Assembly: GCA_033239125.1 (NCBI GenBank)
Contig: BSWB01000004.1
Coordinates: 119,669,235-119,733,234, forward strand
Length of the DNA: 64,000 nucleotides
Reading direction: 5' to 3'
DNA from: Fagopyrum homotropicum
Lineage: Eukaryota > Streptophyta > Magnoliopsida > Caryophyllales > Polygonaceae
The position numbers and the translations under genes are program-made. This document shows positions 49,396 through 60,413 of this stretch, piece by piece (the stretch's first letter is position 1; each line of letters begins with the position of its first letter). The notes under the pieces were generated by a model. That model saw only the letters and a list, made by a program, of their open reading frames with translations. It made no database searches and was not told the DNA's origin.

Positions 49396-51915
49396 ATGCG
49401 AAGATCTCGTGGCAAGGATTTAGCTCCATTCGATCCCGAACCGGAGAAAACCCTTAGATCTAGATCCAAGAGTATTAGAAAGGGAAAAGAGATGGCCGGA
49501 AGAGATCTCCAAGCTGAGTTGGATGAGGATTTAGAGCAAATTAGGATAAGGGATGAAGCTTTGGAGAATGAAAGGAGACTTGCCAATGAGAGGCAAGAGG
49601 CAACTAGGAGGGAGATTGAAGAGATTAGGCAAGCTCTTGTGCAAAGAGAGCTTAATCGTCAACAACCTCCTCCACCTCCACCACAACCGCAGCCGGCGGC
49701 GGTTAATATTCGGGTTGTGCCCATTGCTATTGAAGAGCCACAAACGTTAGGGCAACGTATGGATCCGGCACAAAGAGCACACCGTCCGGGTGTGAACTTA
49801 AGAGATCCCGCAGCCCATGATTACGAGCTCCGCCCTCAAGTTCTACAAATGATCCGGCATAATCAATTTGGAGGGATGGAAGGAGAGTCTCCTCATCAAC
49901 ACTTGATGAACTATGAGATCTTGATGGAGACTCTTAGACCGCCTAGATTGGAGAGCAACAACCATAAGCTTAGGGCTTTCTCCTCCTCACTTAAGGATAA
50001 AGCCTTGGCTTGGTACCAATCTATTCCACAAGGGCGAGTGAGTACTTGGGAGGAGATGACAACCGAGTTTTTGACTAAGTTCTTCCCACCTTCCAAGACT
50101 ACCGAGTTAAGAGGGAAGATCAATGCCTTCGTGATGAAGGATAGAGAAAGCTTGTTCAAGTCTTGGGAGAGGTTCAAAGACCTTCTCCTAGATTGTCCAC
50201 ACCATGGAATACCGAAGATAGAGTTATTGGAGATCTATTTCAAGGGGCTTGATGAGGATAGCCAATTCAAGCTCCAATCTCTTTCCGGTGGGACTTTCAT
50301 GGAAAAGCATGTGGATGAAGCTTGGGAGTTTGTAGAGAAACAAGCTTTAGTGATTGAGAAGTACTCCCATAGGAAGAGTGATGGGAGAAAGGCGGGAGCA
50401 TATGAGGTCAGTGAAGTCACCATGAGCAATTTCAAGCTTGACGCCATCAACAACGAGCTAAAGTCTTTGAGGGAGTTGTGTGCTACAACTTTGAAGAATC
50501 AAGCAACCCCTCAAGTGCAAGCAAACTTGTCTTCCAAGGAAGAAGATGTGAACTACATGGGAAGGGACAACTACAACAACTATCAAGGCCCAAGGAACTT
50601 CAACAACAACCGGCAATTCAACAATTACAAGGCTAACTATAACCATCCCGGGTTTTCCTACTCTAACCCGGATGGAGCCTTGAACCCTCCCTCTTCCACA
50701 AGTGTAGCTCCACCACCAAAGGCTTCACAAGAACCTCCACCCGGATTTACTCAACCTCCAAAGGATAGAACCGAAATGATGTTTGAGCAATTGCTTGGAA
50801 GGTTGAGTGGTCTTGAGAGCACCGTGACTTCTATTTCTAAGGCTCAAAAGGTGTTGGAAGCACAAGTGTTCCAAAAGGCGGGTGAAGCTCATAGAGATCC
50901 GGGAAAGCTTCCCGGAAGAACCGAGGACAACCCGAGAGGCCAAGTGTTGGCCATCACAACAAGAAGTGGGTTGAGCATGAAGGATCCCTTGCCCAAGGAG
51001 AATGACAAGGGGAAGCAAGTGGTGATAGAGGAAGAGATATTGCAAGAAGATGGAGGCAAGAGCAAGGATGTTGAGCCAACATATGTGGCACCACCTCCAT
51101 ACAAGCCACCACTACCGTTCCCACAATCACGAGCAAGGGCTCGCTTGGACAAACACTTCGGTAAATTCCTTGAACTTATGTCTAAATTGCATATTAACAT
51201 TCCGTTCATGGATGCTATCTTAGGTATGCCGGCATATGGCAAGTTCTTGAAAGAAATACTCTCCAACAAGAGGAAGTTGGAAGAGTACGGAGAAGTAAGA
51301 ATGACCAAGAGGTCCTCGGAATTGATCCAAACAATGAAGGAGGAGATGCCTCCTAAGCTAAGAGATCCGGGATCTTTTTGTGTGCCAATCGGAGTGGGAG
51401 AAGTGAAGTATGAAGCCCTTTGTGATCTTGGGGCAAGTGTAAGCATCATACCGCTTGCACTTTGCAACAAGGTTGGGCTAGGAGAGCCAAAACCGGTCAA
51501 GATGACCCTTTATATGGCGGACCGTTCTATTACTCATCCGGTTGGAATCTTGGAGGACATACCAGTTCAACTAGGGAAGTTCTATGTGCCGATTGATTTT
51601 CTTGTCTTGGACATCCCGGCGGACTATCCGGTTCCCATCATCTTAGGGAGACCTTTCCTAGCTACTTCCGGATGCTTGGTGGATTGTAAAAATGGAATTC
51701 TCTCCTTCAACATTGGAGAGGAGAATATCAAGTTCAAGTTGTCCACAATGATGAATGGGCCAACCCTTAATGAAGATGTATTCAACATTGTCGAGAAAGA
51801 GGAGTCTAGAGAAGTTGTTAGCTCGATCTTGATCAAGGATCCCTTGGAGAAGGTTCTTAGCTTAAGTTTGATGGAGGAAGGTGTTGGAAGCATTAGAAAA
51901 GGAGGCTTGCAATGA
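49396..51915 (+). CDS. Gag and protease of B
   Basis: The Met at 49396 is chosen as in A. About 839 codons. Gag core words: GVNLRDPAAHDYELRPQVLQ, SSLKDKALAWYQSIPQGRVS, KFFPPSKTTELRGKINAF, SWERFKDLLLDCPHHGIPKI. Next is the Asn-rich tract (NYNNYQGPRNFNNNRQFNNY), then LERTEDNPRG-type sequence, then protease with active site CDLGASVSIIP (Asp near residue 677) and PVPIILGRPFLATSGC. It is the longest intact Gag-protease frame in the window. It ends early at 51915 because of a net 13-bp insertion near 51890 that looks like a duplication of a nearby GAAGCATTAGAAAAG word. The protease is complete before that. Confidence 0.9.
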   Translation: MRRSRGKDLAPFDPEPEKTLRSRSKSIRKGKEMAGRDLQAELDEDLEQIRIRDEALENERRLANERQEATRREIEEIRQALVQRELNRQQPPPPPPQPQPAAVNIRVVPIAIEEPQTLGQRMDPAQRAHRPGVNLRDPAAHDYELRPQVLQMIRHNQFGGMEGESPHQHLMNYEILMETLRPPRLESNNHKLRAFSSSLKDKALAWYQSIPQGRVSTWEEMTTEFLTKFFPPSKTTELRGKINAFVMKDRESLFKSWERFKDLLLDCPHHGIPKIELLEIYFKGLDEDSQFKLQSLSGGTFMEKHVDEAWEFVEKQALVIEKYSHRKSDGRKAGAYEVSEVTMSNFKLDAINNELKSLRELCATTLKNQATPQVQANLSSKEEDVNYMGRDNYNNYQGPRNFNNNRQFNNYKANYNHPGFSYSNPDGALNPPSSTSVAPPPKASQEPPPGFTQPPKDRTEMMFEQLLGRLSGLESTVTSISKAQKVLEAQVFQKAGEAHRDPGKLPGRTEDNPRGQVLAITTRSGLSMKDPLPKENDKGKQVVIEEEILQEDGGKSKDVEPTYVAPPPYKPPLPFPQSRARARLDKHFGKFLELMSKLHINIPFMDAILGMPAYGKFLKEILSNKRKLEEYGEVRMTKRSSELIQTMKEEMPPKLRDPGSFCVPIGVGEVKYEALCDLGASVSIIPLALCNKVGLGEPKPVKMTLYMADRSITHPVGILEDIPVQLGKFYVPIDFLVLDIPADYPVPIILGRPFLATSGCLVDCKNGILSFNIGEENIKFKLSTMMNGPTLNEDVFNIVEKEESREVVSSILIKDPLEKVLSLSLMEEGVGSIRKGGLQ

Positions 51916-54583
51916 AGAAATCAAGGCCTTGGAAGCATTAGAAAAGGAGACAAGAGCTGAATTTGAAGTCCACGAGAGTATGCTGAATTCCTGTAGGAAC
52001 CATGGTCGTGAAGAGACTTCCACGGCTGTGGAACTCTCTGGAATGCTCCGAAGAGCAAGCTTTGCAAGGTCCACGACCGTGGATGTGCCAGGATCCGTGG
52101 AGTTACCCGTGGTTTCCCCAGAAGCAGCCCTTGTTGTTGATCAAGCTTCAAAAAGCCTTGGAGAGCCTTCATTTGCTTTGGATTCATCTCAACCAACGTT
52201 ATTTGGATCGTCTCCACTCGATAAAGGTCCTCCTAAACTTGAACTCAAAACCCTCCCCTCTCATTTGAAGTATGCTTTTCATGGTGATAATTCTACATAT
52301 CCGGTGATTGTAAATGCATGCTTGAATGATGATGAACTTGCTAGGTTGTTACATGAGCTAAGATTGCATAGGAAAGCCATTGGCTATACTATTGATGACC
52401 TTGTTGGCATTAACCCCTCTTTGTGCATGCAAAAGATATTGATGGAAGATGACCATAAACCCTCTATTGAACATCAAAGAAGATTGAATCCTATAATGAA
52501 AGAGGTAGTCAAGAAAGAGATCATTAAGTTGCTAGATGCGGGAATCATCTACCCTATTTCGGATAGTAAGTGGGTTAGTCCCGTGCATGTGGTTCCTAAG
52601 AAGGATGGGATAACCGTAGTGACTAATGAGAACAATGAACTAATTCCAACTAGAATGGTTACGGGATGGAGGATGTGTATTGACTATAGGAAATTAAACA
52701 TGGCCTCTAGGAAAGATCACTTCCCCCTTCCTTTCATTGACCAGATGCTAGAGAGGTTAGCTCAGCATTCTCACTTTTGCTACTTAGATGGCTATAGTGG
52801 ATTCTTCCGAATTCCTATCCACCCCGATGACCAAGAGAAAACCACATTTACATGTCCATGGGGTACTTTTGCATATAGGAGAATGCCATTTGGGTTGTGT
52901 AATGCACCCGCCACCTTCCAAAGGTGTATGATGGCCATCTTTTCTGAGTACATTGAGAATATTATGGAAGTGTTTATGAATGATTTTTCTATTTATGGAT
53001 CTTTCTTTGATGATTGCTTAGCTAACTTGTCTTTAGTGCTTAAGAGATGTGAGGAGACTAATCTAGTCTTGAATTGGGAAAAATGCCACTTCATGGTAAG
53101 TGAAGGTATTGTGTGGGGACACTTGGTGTCCAACCGTGTCATTGAGGTTGATAGGGCCAAGATTGAAACGATAGAGAAGTTGCCACCACCTACCTCGGTG
53201 AAGGGGGTAAGGAGTTTTCTAGGGCATACCGGTTTTTACCGGAGATTTATCAAAGATTTCTCTAAGATTTCTAAGCCTCTTACTAACCTACTAATGAAAG
53301 ATGTTGAGTTTGTTTTCTCCAAGGATTGCCTTGAAGCTTTTTGTTGGTTGAAGAATGCTTTGATCTCCGCACCTATCATGCAACCTCCGGATTGGAGTCT
53401 ACCATTTGAGATCATGTGTGATGCAAGTGATGTAGCCGTTGGGGCTGTTTTGGGGCAAAGGAAAGATGGGCTCACACATGCCATTTATTATGCTAGCAAG
53501 ACTCTAGATGATGCCCAACTCAATTATGCTACCACCGAGAAGGAGTTGTTGGCGGTTGTGTATGCATTTGAGAAGTTCCGCTCATATCTTGTTGGAGCGA
53601 AGGTCATTGTGTATACGGATCATGCTGTGATCGGTTATCTCCTTACGAAGAAGGATGACAAGCCTAGGTTGATTCGGTGGATCCTTCTTCTTCAAGAGTT
53701 TGATTTGGAAATCCGGGACAAGAAGGGGTCCGAAAACTCTGTGGCGGATCATCTTAGTAGACTCCCACCGTTAGAGCTTGAAAGAGATGACATCCCGATT
53801 GATGACTCGTTCCGGGATGAGCAATTGCAAATGATGGAAGAGTGCTTGTTCCAAGTGTCTAGAGGAAGTGATCCATGGTATGCCGACATTGTGAACTATC
53901 TTGTGTGTGAGGAAGTGCCTCCCGGTTTGTCGTATGCCCAAAGGAAGAAGTTCTTCAAAGATGTAAGGCACTACTATTGGAGTGAACCACTTTTGTTCAA
54001 GAGAGGGCCGGATGGAGTCTTTAGGAGATGCATACCGGAGGATGAGGTGGAGAGTGTGATCCGCCATTGTCATTCCTTGCCATGTGGAGGTCATGCTAGC
54101 TCACACAAGACATGTGCGAAGGTGTTGCAATCGGGCTTCTTTTGGCCAAGTTTGTTCAAGGATGTGCAAAGCTTTGTGGTAGCTTGTGATGCTTGCCAAA
54201 GGACGGGCAACATCTCAAGGAGGAATGAGATGCCCTTGAACAACATACAAGAGGTAGAGATATTTGATGTGTGGGGTGTTGACTTCATGGGACCATTCCC
54301 TTCTTCATGTGGAAACCTCTACATCCTATTGGCGGTTGACTATGTTTCGAGATGGGTGGAGGCAATCGCTTCTCCCACAAATGATGCCAAGGTTGTGGTG
54401 CGGTTCTTCAACCGGGTGATCTTTCCTAGGTTTGGAACACCAAGGGTGATCATAAGTGATGGAGGGAAGCACTTCACCAATAGGAACTTTGGGGCACTTT
54501 TGGCTAAGTATGGGGTGACTCATAAGGTGGCAACACCTTACCATCCCCAAACTAGTTGCCAAGTGGAGATCTCCAACCGGTAG
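51881..54583 (+). CDS. RT, RNase H and most of integrase of B (RT active site lost)
   Basis: An open frame of 900 codons. The linker holds degenerate CCACGGCCGTGG copies (about 52002-52112). RT: VSPVHVVPKKDGITVV, WRMCIDYRKLNMASRK, CYLDGYSGFFRIPI, MPFGLCNAPATFQRCM, then FMNDFSIYG. The codon at 52979-52981 is AAT (Asn) where A has GAT, so one catalytic Asp of the MDD box is gone. RNase H: CDASDVAVGAVLGQRKDG, VYTDHAVIGYLLTKKDDKP, NSVADHLSRL. Integrase: HHCC domain, Asp in WGVDFMGPF, Asp in ISDGGKHF, Glu in CQVEISNR (Cys where A has Gly). TAG at 54581-54583 ends it. Confidence 0.9.
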   Translation: MLEALEKEACNEEIKALEALEKETRAEFEVHESMLNSCRNHGREETSTAVELSGMLRRASFARSTTVDVPGSVELPVVSPEAALVVDQASKSLGEPSFALDSSQPTLFGSSPLDKGPPKLELKTLPSHLKYAFHGDNSTYPVIVNACLNDDELARLLHELRLHRKAIGYTIDDLVGINPSLCMQKILMEDDHKPSIEHQRRLNPIMKEVVKKEIIKLLDAGIIYPISDSKWVSPVHVVPKKDGITVVTNENNELIPTRMVTGWRMCIDYRKLNMASRKDHFPLPFIDQMLERLAQHSHFCYLDGYSGFFRIPIHPDDQEKTTFTCPWGTFAYRRMPFGLCNAPATFQRCMMAIFSEYIENIMEVFMNDFSIYGSFFDDCLANLSLVLKRCEETNLVLNWEKCHFMVSEGIVWGHLVSNRVIEVDRAKIETIEKLPPPTSVKGVRSFLGHTGFYRRFIKDFSKISKPLTNLLMKDVEFVFSKDCLEAFCWLKNALISAPIMQPPDWSLPFEIMCDASDVAVGAVLGQRKDGLTHAIYYASKTLDDAQLNYATTEKELLAVVYAFEKFRSYLVGAKVIVYTDHAVIGYLLTKKDDKPRLIRWILLLQEFDLEIRDKKGSENSVADHLSRLPPLELERDDIPIDDSFRDEQLQMMEECLFQVSRGSDPWYADIVNYLVCEEVPPGLSYAQRKKFFKDVRHYYWSEPLLFKRGPDGVFRRCIPEDEVESVIRHCHSLPCGGHASSHKTCAKVLQSGFFWPSLFKDVQSFVVACDACQRTGNISRRNEMPLNNIQEVEIFDVWGVDFMGPFPSSCGNLYILLAVDYVSRWVEAIASPTNDAKVVVRFFNRVIFPRFGTPRVIISDGGKHFTNRNFGALLAKYGVTHKVATPYHPQTSCQVEISNR

Positions 54584-55149
54584 ATAGAGGGAATTCTTGA
54601 GAAGACGGTCTCTAGGACGAGAAAGGATTGGGCTATGAAGCTCGATGATGCCTTGTGGGCATATAGAACTGCTTTCAAGACACCAATTGGCACCACTCCT
54701 TACAAGCTAGTCTATGGCAAGTCTTGCCACCTTCCGGTAGAGATGGAGCATAGAGCATATTGGGCCATTAAGTGGCTAAATTTTGACCTCAAGGAGGCCG
54801 GAGAGAAGAGGTTGCTAGAGATGAACGCTCTTGAGGAGATCCGGTTGGATGCTTATGAAAATGCCCGGATCTACAAGGAGAGGACCAACGGTGGCATGAC
54901 CAGCGCCTCGTCCCGAAGGAGTTGAGTGAAGGCGACCTTGTCCTTCTCTTCAACTCAAGGCTGCGGCTCTTCCCCGGAAAGCTCAAGTCAAGATGGACGG
55001 GTCCTTATGTGGTGAAGAAGATCTTTCCCCATGGAGCAGTTGAGATAGGAGGGGACCATTGTGGAGACTTTAAGGTGAATGGGCACCGGTTGAAGAAGTA
55101 TATCCCGGGAGCTCCGGTGGACATGATTGCCCCACTTCACCTTGAGTGA
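54584..55149 (+). pseudogene. Integrase C-terminus of B (frameshifted)
   Basis: It continues after the stop with KLDDALWAYRTAFKTPIGTT, YKLVYGKSCHLPVEMEHRAY, ENARIYKERT. A 1-bp loss near 54888 then shifts the frame to SEGDLVLLFNSRLRLFPGKL, KSRWTGPYVVKKIFPHGAVE and KKYIPGAPVDM, ending HLE at 55149. It aligns with the A integrase throughout. Confidence 0.85.
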
Positions 55150-56831
55150 GACACCCCCGAGTTTGGTCAAGCTAATGACCTTAAAGAAGCGCTTGATGGG
55201 AGGCAACCCATTGGTAACGTTTTTCCCTTTTCGTTTTTGTTTTTGTTTTTTTTTTCTATTTTTGTGTGTTTGGTGTGCTTTGTGTGTGTGTTAGAGTCTT
55301 GGTAGCATGGAACCCTTGCATGGCATGTGGATGATGATGATGAGTCCCTCATCAATTATGGGTGGAGCGGACGCGGAACTTGGATGGCTAGCGGTGCCTA
55401 GCGCGGGTCCCGACGCCTTGATGAACATCTAGAGCTCTCTACCATCGTTGATAGGATCATCCACCATCAATCCACTTGAGTAATCCCAAAGACCGAAGCA
55501 AACCATTTTTTTTACATTGTGAGAACCCTCTTTCACTCTTCTTTACTTGAATACCACATTGGGGACAATGTGTTTCTAAGTATGGGGTGGGGTTTGCATG
55601 ATCTTTTGCATGATTAGCATCTAGGGTAGTTTCTTTTAGTCACATGCTTCATCATGTCTTGCATTGTACATACACATTTCGAAAATTCCAAAAAATCAGA
55701 AAATTTTAAAAAAAATTTGGTGCTTCTAAGCTTGGGAATGACCCTTATGATGAAATTGTCTTGTGAATTGGCTATGGATGGCCTTGTGTGTTGAAAAAAT
55801 GAATGCATATGTAGACTTGAAGTACTTATCTTGAACCCCATGAATGGATTGTGATCATGATATTTGTCTTGATTGGATTGAGTATTGAAAGTCGAAATTA
55901 CATGCTAGTTCTTGCACATCATTTAGGAATGAATGAGGCAATTCATTGTTTCTCTACTTCTCATCTTGATCATGTTGTTTGAGCACCTCAATTGATATAA
56001 ATTTGACCTCTTTTGACCCATCCGGGATTAGGAGCATATTAGTGTGTTGAGTGTGTGAAAAGCAAGTGTGGGGTGAAGTTGTTTATGGATGAATGTCATG
56101 AATGAAGTGCTGAATTTGTTGTGAACGTGTAGACAAAAATATAGGTTTGGGGACGTTGGTTTAAATGACGAGTAACTCGGCATCATTCACATAATTGGGT
56201 GTTTGTGCCTTGCCAAAGTCAAATAAACCGATAGTCCTAACGAGCTTTGGTATGTGTGCCCGGTGTGGATGCACCTCGAAAAATAAAAAATCCCGAGGAC
56301 GGCTAATCACCAAGGTTTTGGCTTTTGTACACCAATGCCGTTGTCTCAAAAATAAGTGAAAGAAAAAGAAAAGAAAGAAAATATGGAGAAAATATACACT
56401 CGTGGGAAGTTGATAAAAATGTGAAGTTGTGAAGTTAGTTCCATTCCCGGATTAGCATCACATAACCTAGAAAAATTCCCACCTAATCACAACGCTTCTT
56501 GGCCTTTTATTTCCCAAGTCCTTATGACCTATTTGCATATGTGTAAGACTTAGTAATCTAGATTGGATATGCTCTTGATCATCTTGACTTCTTCATTTTT
56601 ACATTTCATGCATGCTTTCGAGTTAAGTATGATTGTCTTTCCGTGCCTTCATCGTTTCGATGCATGATTGCTTGTCCATTGCCATGAAACATGACTATGA
56701 AGGTGATCCAATATTAGAAGCACAACTCCAAAAAGATTTTGTTGTTTTTCTGCATGCATAAATCATGTCATCTCTTAGTCTATAGTTGGGACTTGCTCGG
56801 GGACGAGCAAACCTTAAGCATGGGGTATTTT
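55150..56831 (+). other. 3' untranslated region of B
   Basis: It is the counterpart of 32251-33906 in A, with no credible ORF. It holds the post-pol block (55187-55210), hairpin CACATTG-GGGA-CAATGTG (55555-55572), an A-rich tract near 55680-55718, hairpin TTGCTCG-GGGA-CGAGCAA (56793-56810) and purine tract AAGCATGGGG (56816-56825). The AAAAAGAAAAAA simple repeat of A is shorter here. Confidence 0.75.
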
Positions 56832-58669
56832 TGATAACATGATTTATGACTTAGGTTTAGACACTCATTTAGATTGTTTTTCCACTCATTCATGCATGGT
56901 TTAGCACTAGTTCATGACGTTTGCACTCAATACATGTAATTTCTCGAGATAGACGTCTACACGGATTTTTGCGTTGCTTTGTAGGTATTTTGGGAGATTT
57001 AGAAGCTCAATCGATACATTCGAGGATCGTTCCTCGAGATGACACACCTTTGGACTCATTGGGATGCAAGCTAGGTGCTAAGGAGGACACTTGGGACCTT
57101 GTTGGTGCAAGTCATGCACCAAATCGTGACTCAATGATCCAAAACAAGCTGAGGTACCTAAACCACGGTCACTGGCACTTCCACGGGCGTGGAATCTGAC
57201 CGTGGTTTTTGCCAGACGGTTGTGACAGTTGTGCCACGATCTCATGGCCGACTCTTGCAAAGTTGTAGTATAAAAGGTGGTTCTGCAAGGCTGAAAAGGC
57301 ATCTTCCATCTCCCATCATCCACTCTCACTTCCATTCTCTCTCAACAAGAAAGATTCTCTCAATTGGAAGCTTGGAAGAGAGCTACCATTGGAGGAGGAG
57401 AAAATTTCCATTGGAGAGGAGGAGAAGAACACACCATTGCTAGTCTTTGATAGATTTTGTAGTGAAGATTATCGGAATCGTTTTCTACGGTTGTAAGAAT
57501 CAATTGAACCTTCTGTTGAAGGGTTGTGAGTCTTTCTAATCTCATATTCAGCTTGATTTTACTTGTTTCACTTGTTCATTTCTTTCTCTTCATTATCTTG
57601 CAAATGGAAGCCATGATTTTATGCTTGATGATTTCGATTGTGATGATGTATGTTATAGGCTAAATAGATGCGATTCTAGGGTAAGGAAAGGAGAGTTATG
57701 GCTGGGACTATGATAGGATGGACTTAGAATTGCCTTTGGATGATTCGTTTACTTGAACAGAGCCACTGTTGGAGTCCACGGTTTGTTCATGCCAGTCCAC
57801 GGCCGTGGAAGTAGATGAACAACCCGTGGTTCTGTCTGATCCGTTTGATTTGATGAGTCTAAGTTCTAGAATGTTAGAATGTTGAAATCCTAGTGTTTGT
57901 TGAGCTAGATCTATCCTAGGGTGACCTAGTGTTAGCAACTAAGTGTTTAGAAGAGACCTACCCGGTGATTCTTGCTCTTAGATATCAAAGATGACAAACT
58001 TTAGGTAGTAGTGAGCCTCACAAGCCGCTATTGGAACTGAGTGTGCTAGGATAGGTGTTTAGAACTTGCCTTTCCGAGACTTACCCGGTAAAGAGAGGTT
58101 AGATCCCTAGAATACCATCCGGTTTGTGTAGAATTCCTATCCTTAGGCTCTTTGAGACTTACCCGGTGATGAGACCTTAGGAACGGACTAGTAGACCAAG
58201 AGACCTACCCGGTGATTGATCCCAATCTAGAAACACTCACTCCCAACATACTATAGTTGATCCAAGGAATGATTAGATAGCTGGAGTCCTATTCCATAAC
58301 CGGAATTTCCGACCCCTAGAATCCGCCTTTCTCCCTTTGATTACATATTTCGTATTTGTTTGTTTACTTGTGGTGTTAGCTTAGTTGATTGTTTATTTTG
58401 CATGATTTGTGATCTTTGATTGATCACCTAAAAACCAAACAAAAAACATGGAGATTTTCATTTCTTTATTCCTTTCTCTTTTCTTAGCCTAGATCTTCAC
58501 TATCATTAGTCACTAATCGATTCAATCTCACCTCAGTCTTTGTGTTCGACCTCGGAATACTATCCCTACTACAAAACGTCTCATACACTGCGGGTTCGCT
58601 AGGAGTTAGGAGAAATATAACGAGTTATAAATTTAAGGCTTATTGCGCATCTATTCCTAGACGTGAACA
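56832..58669 (+). repeat. 3' LTR of B
   Basis: It has the same length as the 5' LTR, with scattered substitutions. TATAAAAG is at 57269-57276, CCACGGGCGTGG at 57181-57192 and CCACGGCCGTGG at 57798-57809. The equal length and few differences suggest B is a recent insertion. Confidence 0.95.
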
Positions 58670-60095
58670 GATTGGTTGAAGATCCACCGTTGAATTTTTA
58701 GTAGATCATAGGTAGATATACATAGTTTACTGTATTAAATTTTGGAATAAATGAACGGTCGGATTGAAAGTTATAGGGTCTTAAAGTGGAGTAGTTGAGC
58801 AATTTTTCTAGCAGTAAATTTTGACCAAGTATGGGAACATTTGTAGTGTTGTAGCCAACTTTAAAGATTTTTGTAGGAATAACGATTGAACAGTTTTAAG
58901 AAATTCTTTCTCCTATGAGTAGATTAGATATCATAGATAGTTTAGAAATTTATTTTAAAATTTTTATAAGTCTATTTTAATTTCATATTTGAAGTTGTAG
59001 TTGGACTTTAGTGACTTTTCGGGAAATAGAAAATGGGTAGTTTTTATAGTTGTCCCCTAAAATCATCCTAGGGAGTAGAATATGATTAGTTAGCCTCAAG
59101 TAAGAATGTAAGTACATTTTACGGGTTTTTGGAAGTCTCGGAACTAAGGGTAAAATAGTCAATTTACCTTAAATAAACACTTTAACAACGTCTGCACATA
59201 GAATCGTACATCTTAGGAGTTTTAGACTTCTAAGTATCCAAGGAAAAGTGTTGACCCACGTGCCTCTTTGACAGGCAACTGAGTTCCTGCAGCTACTGAT
59301 TTAGTGTTTTAAGAGAGACGAGATTTAATTCTGGTAAGTCCACTGACTTACTTAGCTAGCTTCTTGCATGTGTGTGATGTGTATGAGTGGTGTGTGATAG
59401 TTAAGATAAATAACGAAACCGGAATAGGCCGACTGTAGTATATTATATAACTGACCCAAGTGTATGATAACGGGTCGTGACATCATCTACCTAGCTCTTG
59501 TGAGAGTCTAGGAGGTTCCCTGCGACCAGCCCAGTACGGTAGACGGTCACATGCATTAGTACCATTCCGCGTTGGTAAACGGGGACAGGGGTAAGGTTTG
59601 GGAATCCCTCGTGTCACAAAATAAGTATCATTAGTAATGACGTATCACTTAATTTAAAGATAATAAAAAGGAATGAGTGTTGCATGCTGATTGCGTATGT
59701 TGTGTGTTTGTGCTTTTACCTTTATACTTATGCATAGATTGTTAGCTAACGGTTTTATACCGCTTGTAGATGCCTTGCAGGTTAGGGAGGCGATCGAGTG
59801 ATCCGGCGGTAGTGGGCAGCCGGGGTTCCGTGCATTATAGGACGGGACTGTTATATTTTATTTTATGACTATTGAGACTGATGTTGGTATTTCCGGTTTT
59901 TGAGACTTGGTTGTATTGTTTTCAGAATTTGGATTCTTTTTATTTTGCTCATGTTATAAAACTCTTTGTTTTGCATTTTTATTTGTGCCGTGTTGTAAGG
60001 TCCGATGAAGTTGTTGCCAGGCTAAGGGCCGGGACCCATTGTGAGGTCCCAGCTCGTAGCATTTCGAGTCGTCTAGGATTCGGGGTTTAACAATA

Positions 60096-60108
60096 TGGTA
60101 TCAGAGCC
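60096..60108 (+). other. Primer binding site of G (tRNA-iMet)
   Basis: TGGTATCAGAGCC begins 3 nt after the LTR end at 60092. It is the standard complement of the initiator tRNA-Met 3' end used by many plant LTR elements. Confidence 0.9.
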
Positions 60109-60413
60109 CTAGGTTGGCAACAACGGCACTCGCCATCTTCAAAAAGGCCGAATAAACAAATAAACGGAAACCCCAAGGGTTCCGAACTTTTATAATGAAA
60201 TTTTTGTTTTCCAAACCATGAGCATAAACGGGCTGGGATAGAATGCACGGACCGCCACTACCTCCGCTAAACTCGATAGCATAGTTTATTGGACTTCTGT
60301 TATAACTTGTAATTTTAGTAACATTATGACCTTTAGAAGTGACCTAAAGTAATAAAATAGCTATGTCCTTACTAGGAACTAAAGTAGTCTTATATTGATC
60401 ACGTCATTACCAG
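60109..60413 (+). other. Untranslated leader of G
   Basis: Between the primer site and the Gag Met there are 305 bases with no open frame worth calling. They probably carry packaging signals, but I see no repeat or hairpin that stands out. Confidence 0.6.

Larger units (their letters stand above)
47415..58669 (+). mobile_element. Athila-type element B, full length, target duplication GATTG
   Basis: This 11,255-bp element is in the G LTR. LTRs are at 47415-49252 and 56832-58669, each 1838 bp, ending GACGTGAACA. GATTG flanks it at 47410-47414 and 58670-58674. The gene order is as in A and there is no third ORF. Lesions: a net 13-bp insertion near 51890 between protease and RT, a nonsense codon at 54581-54583, a 1-bp loss near 54888, and loss of an RT catalytic Asp. 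Confidence 0.95.
46201..60092 (+). repeat. 5' LTR of G, split by B
   Basis: The parts are 46201-47414 and 58675-60092. It starts TGTAATATCC and ends GTTTAACA. A TATA-like box (TATAAATG) is at 46675-46682. The 3' portion matches K2 closely (CAAGTGTATGATA, CCGCTTGTAGATGCCTTGCAGG, GGGACCCATTGTGAGGTCC). B lies downstream of the TATA box, so any transcript from this LTR would enter B. Confidence 0.85.
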
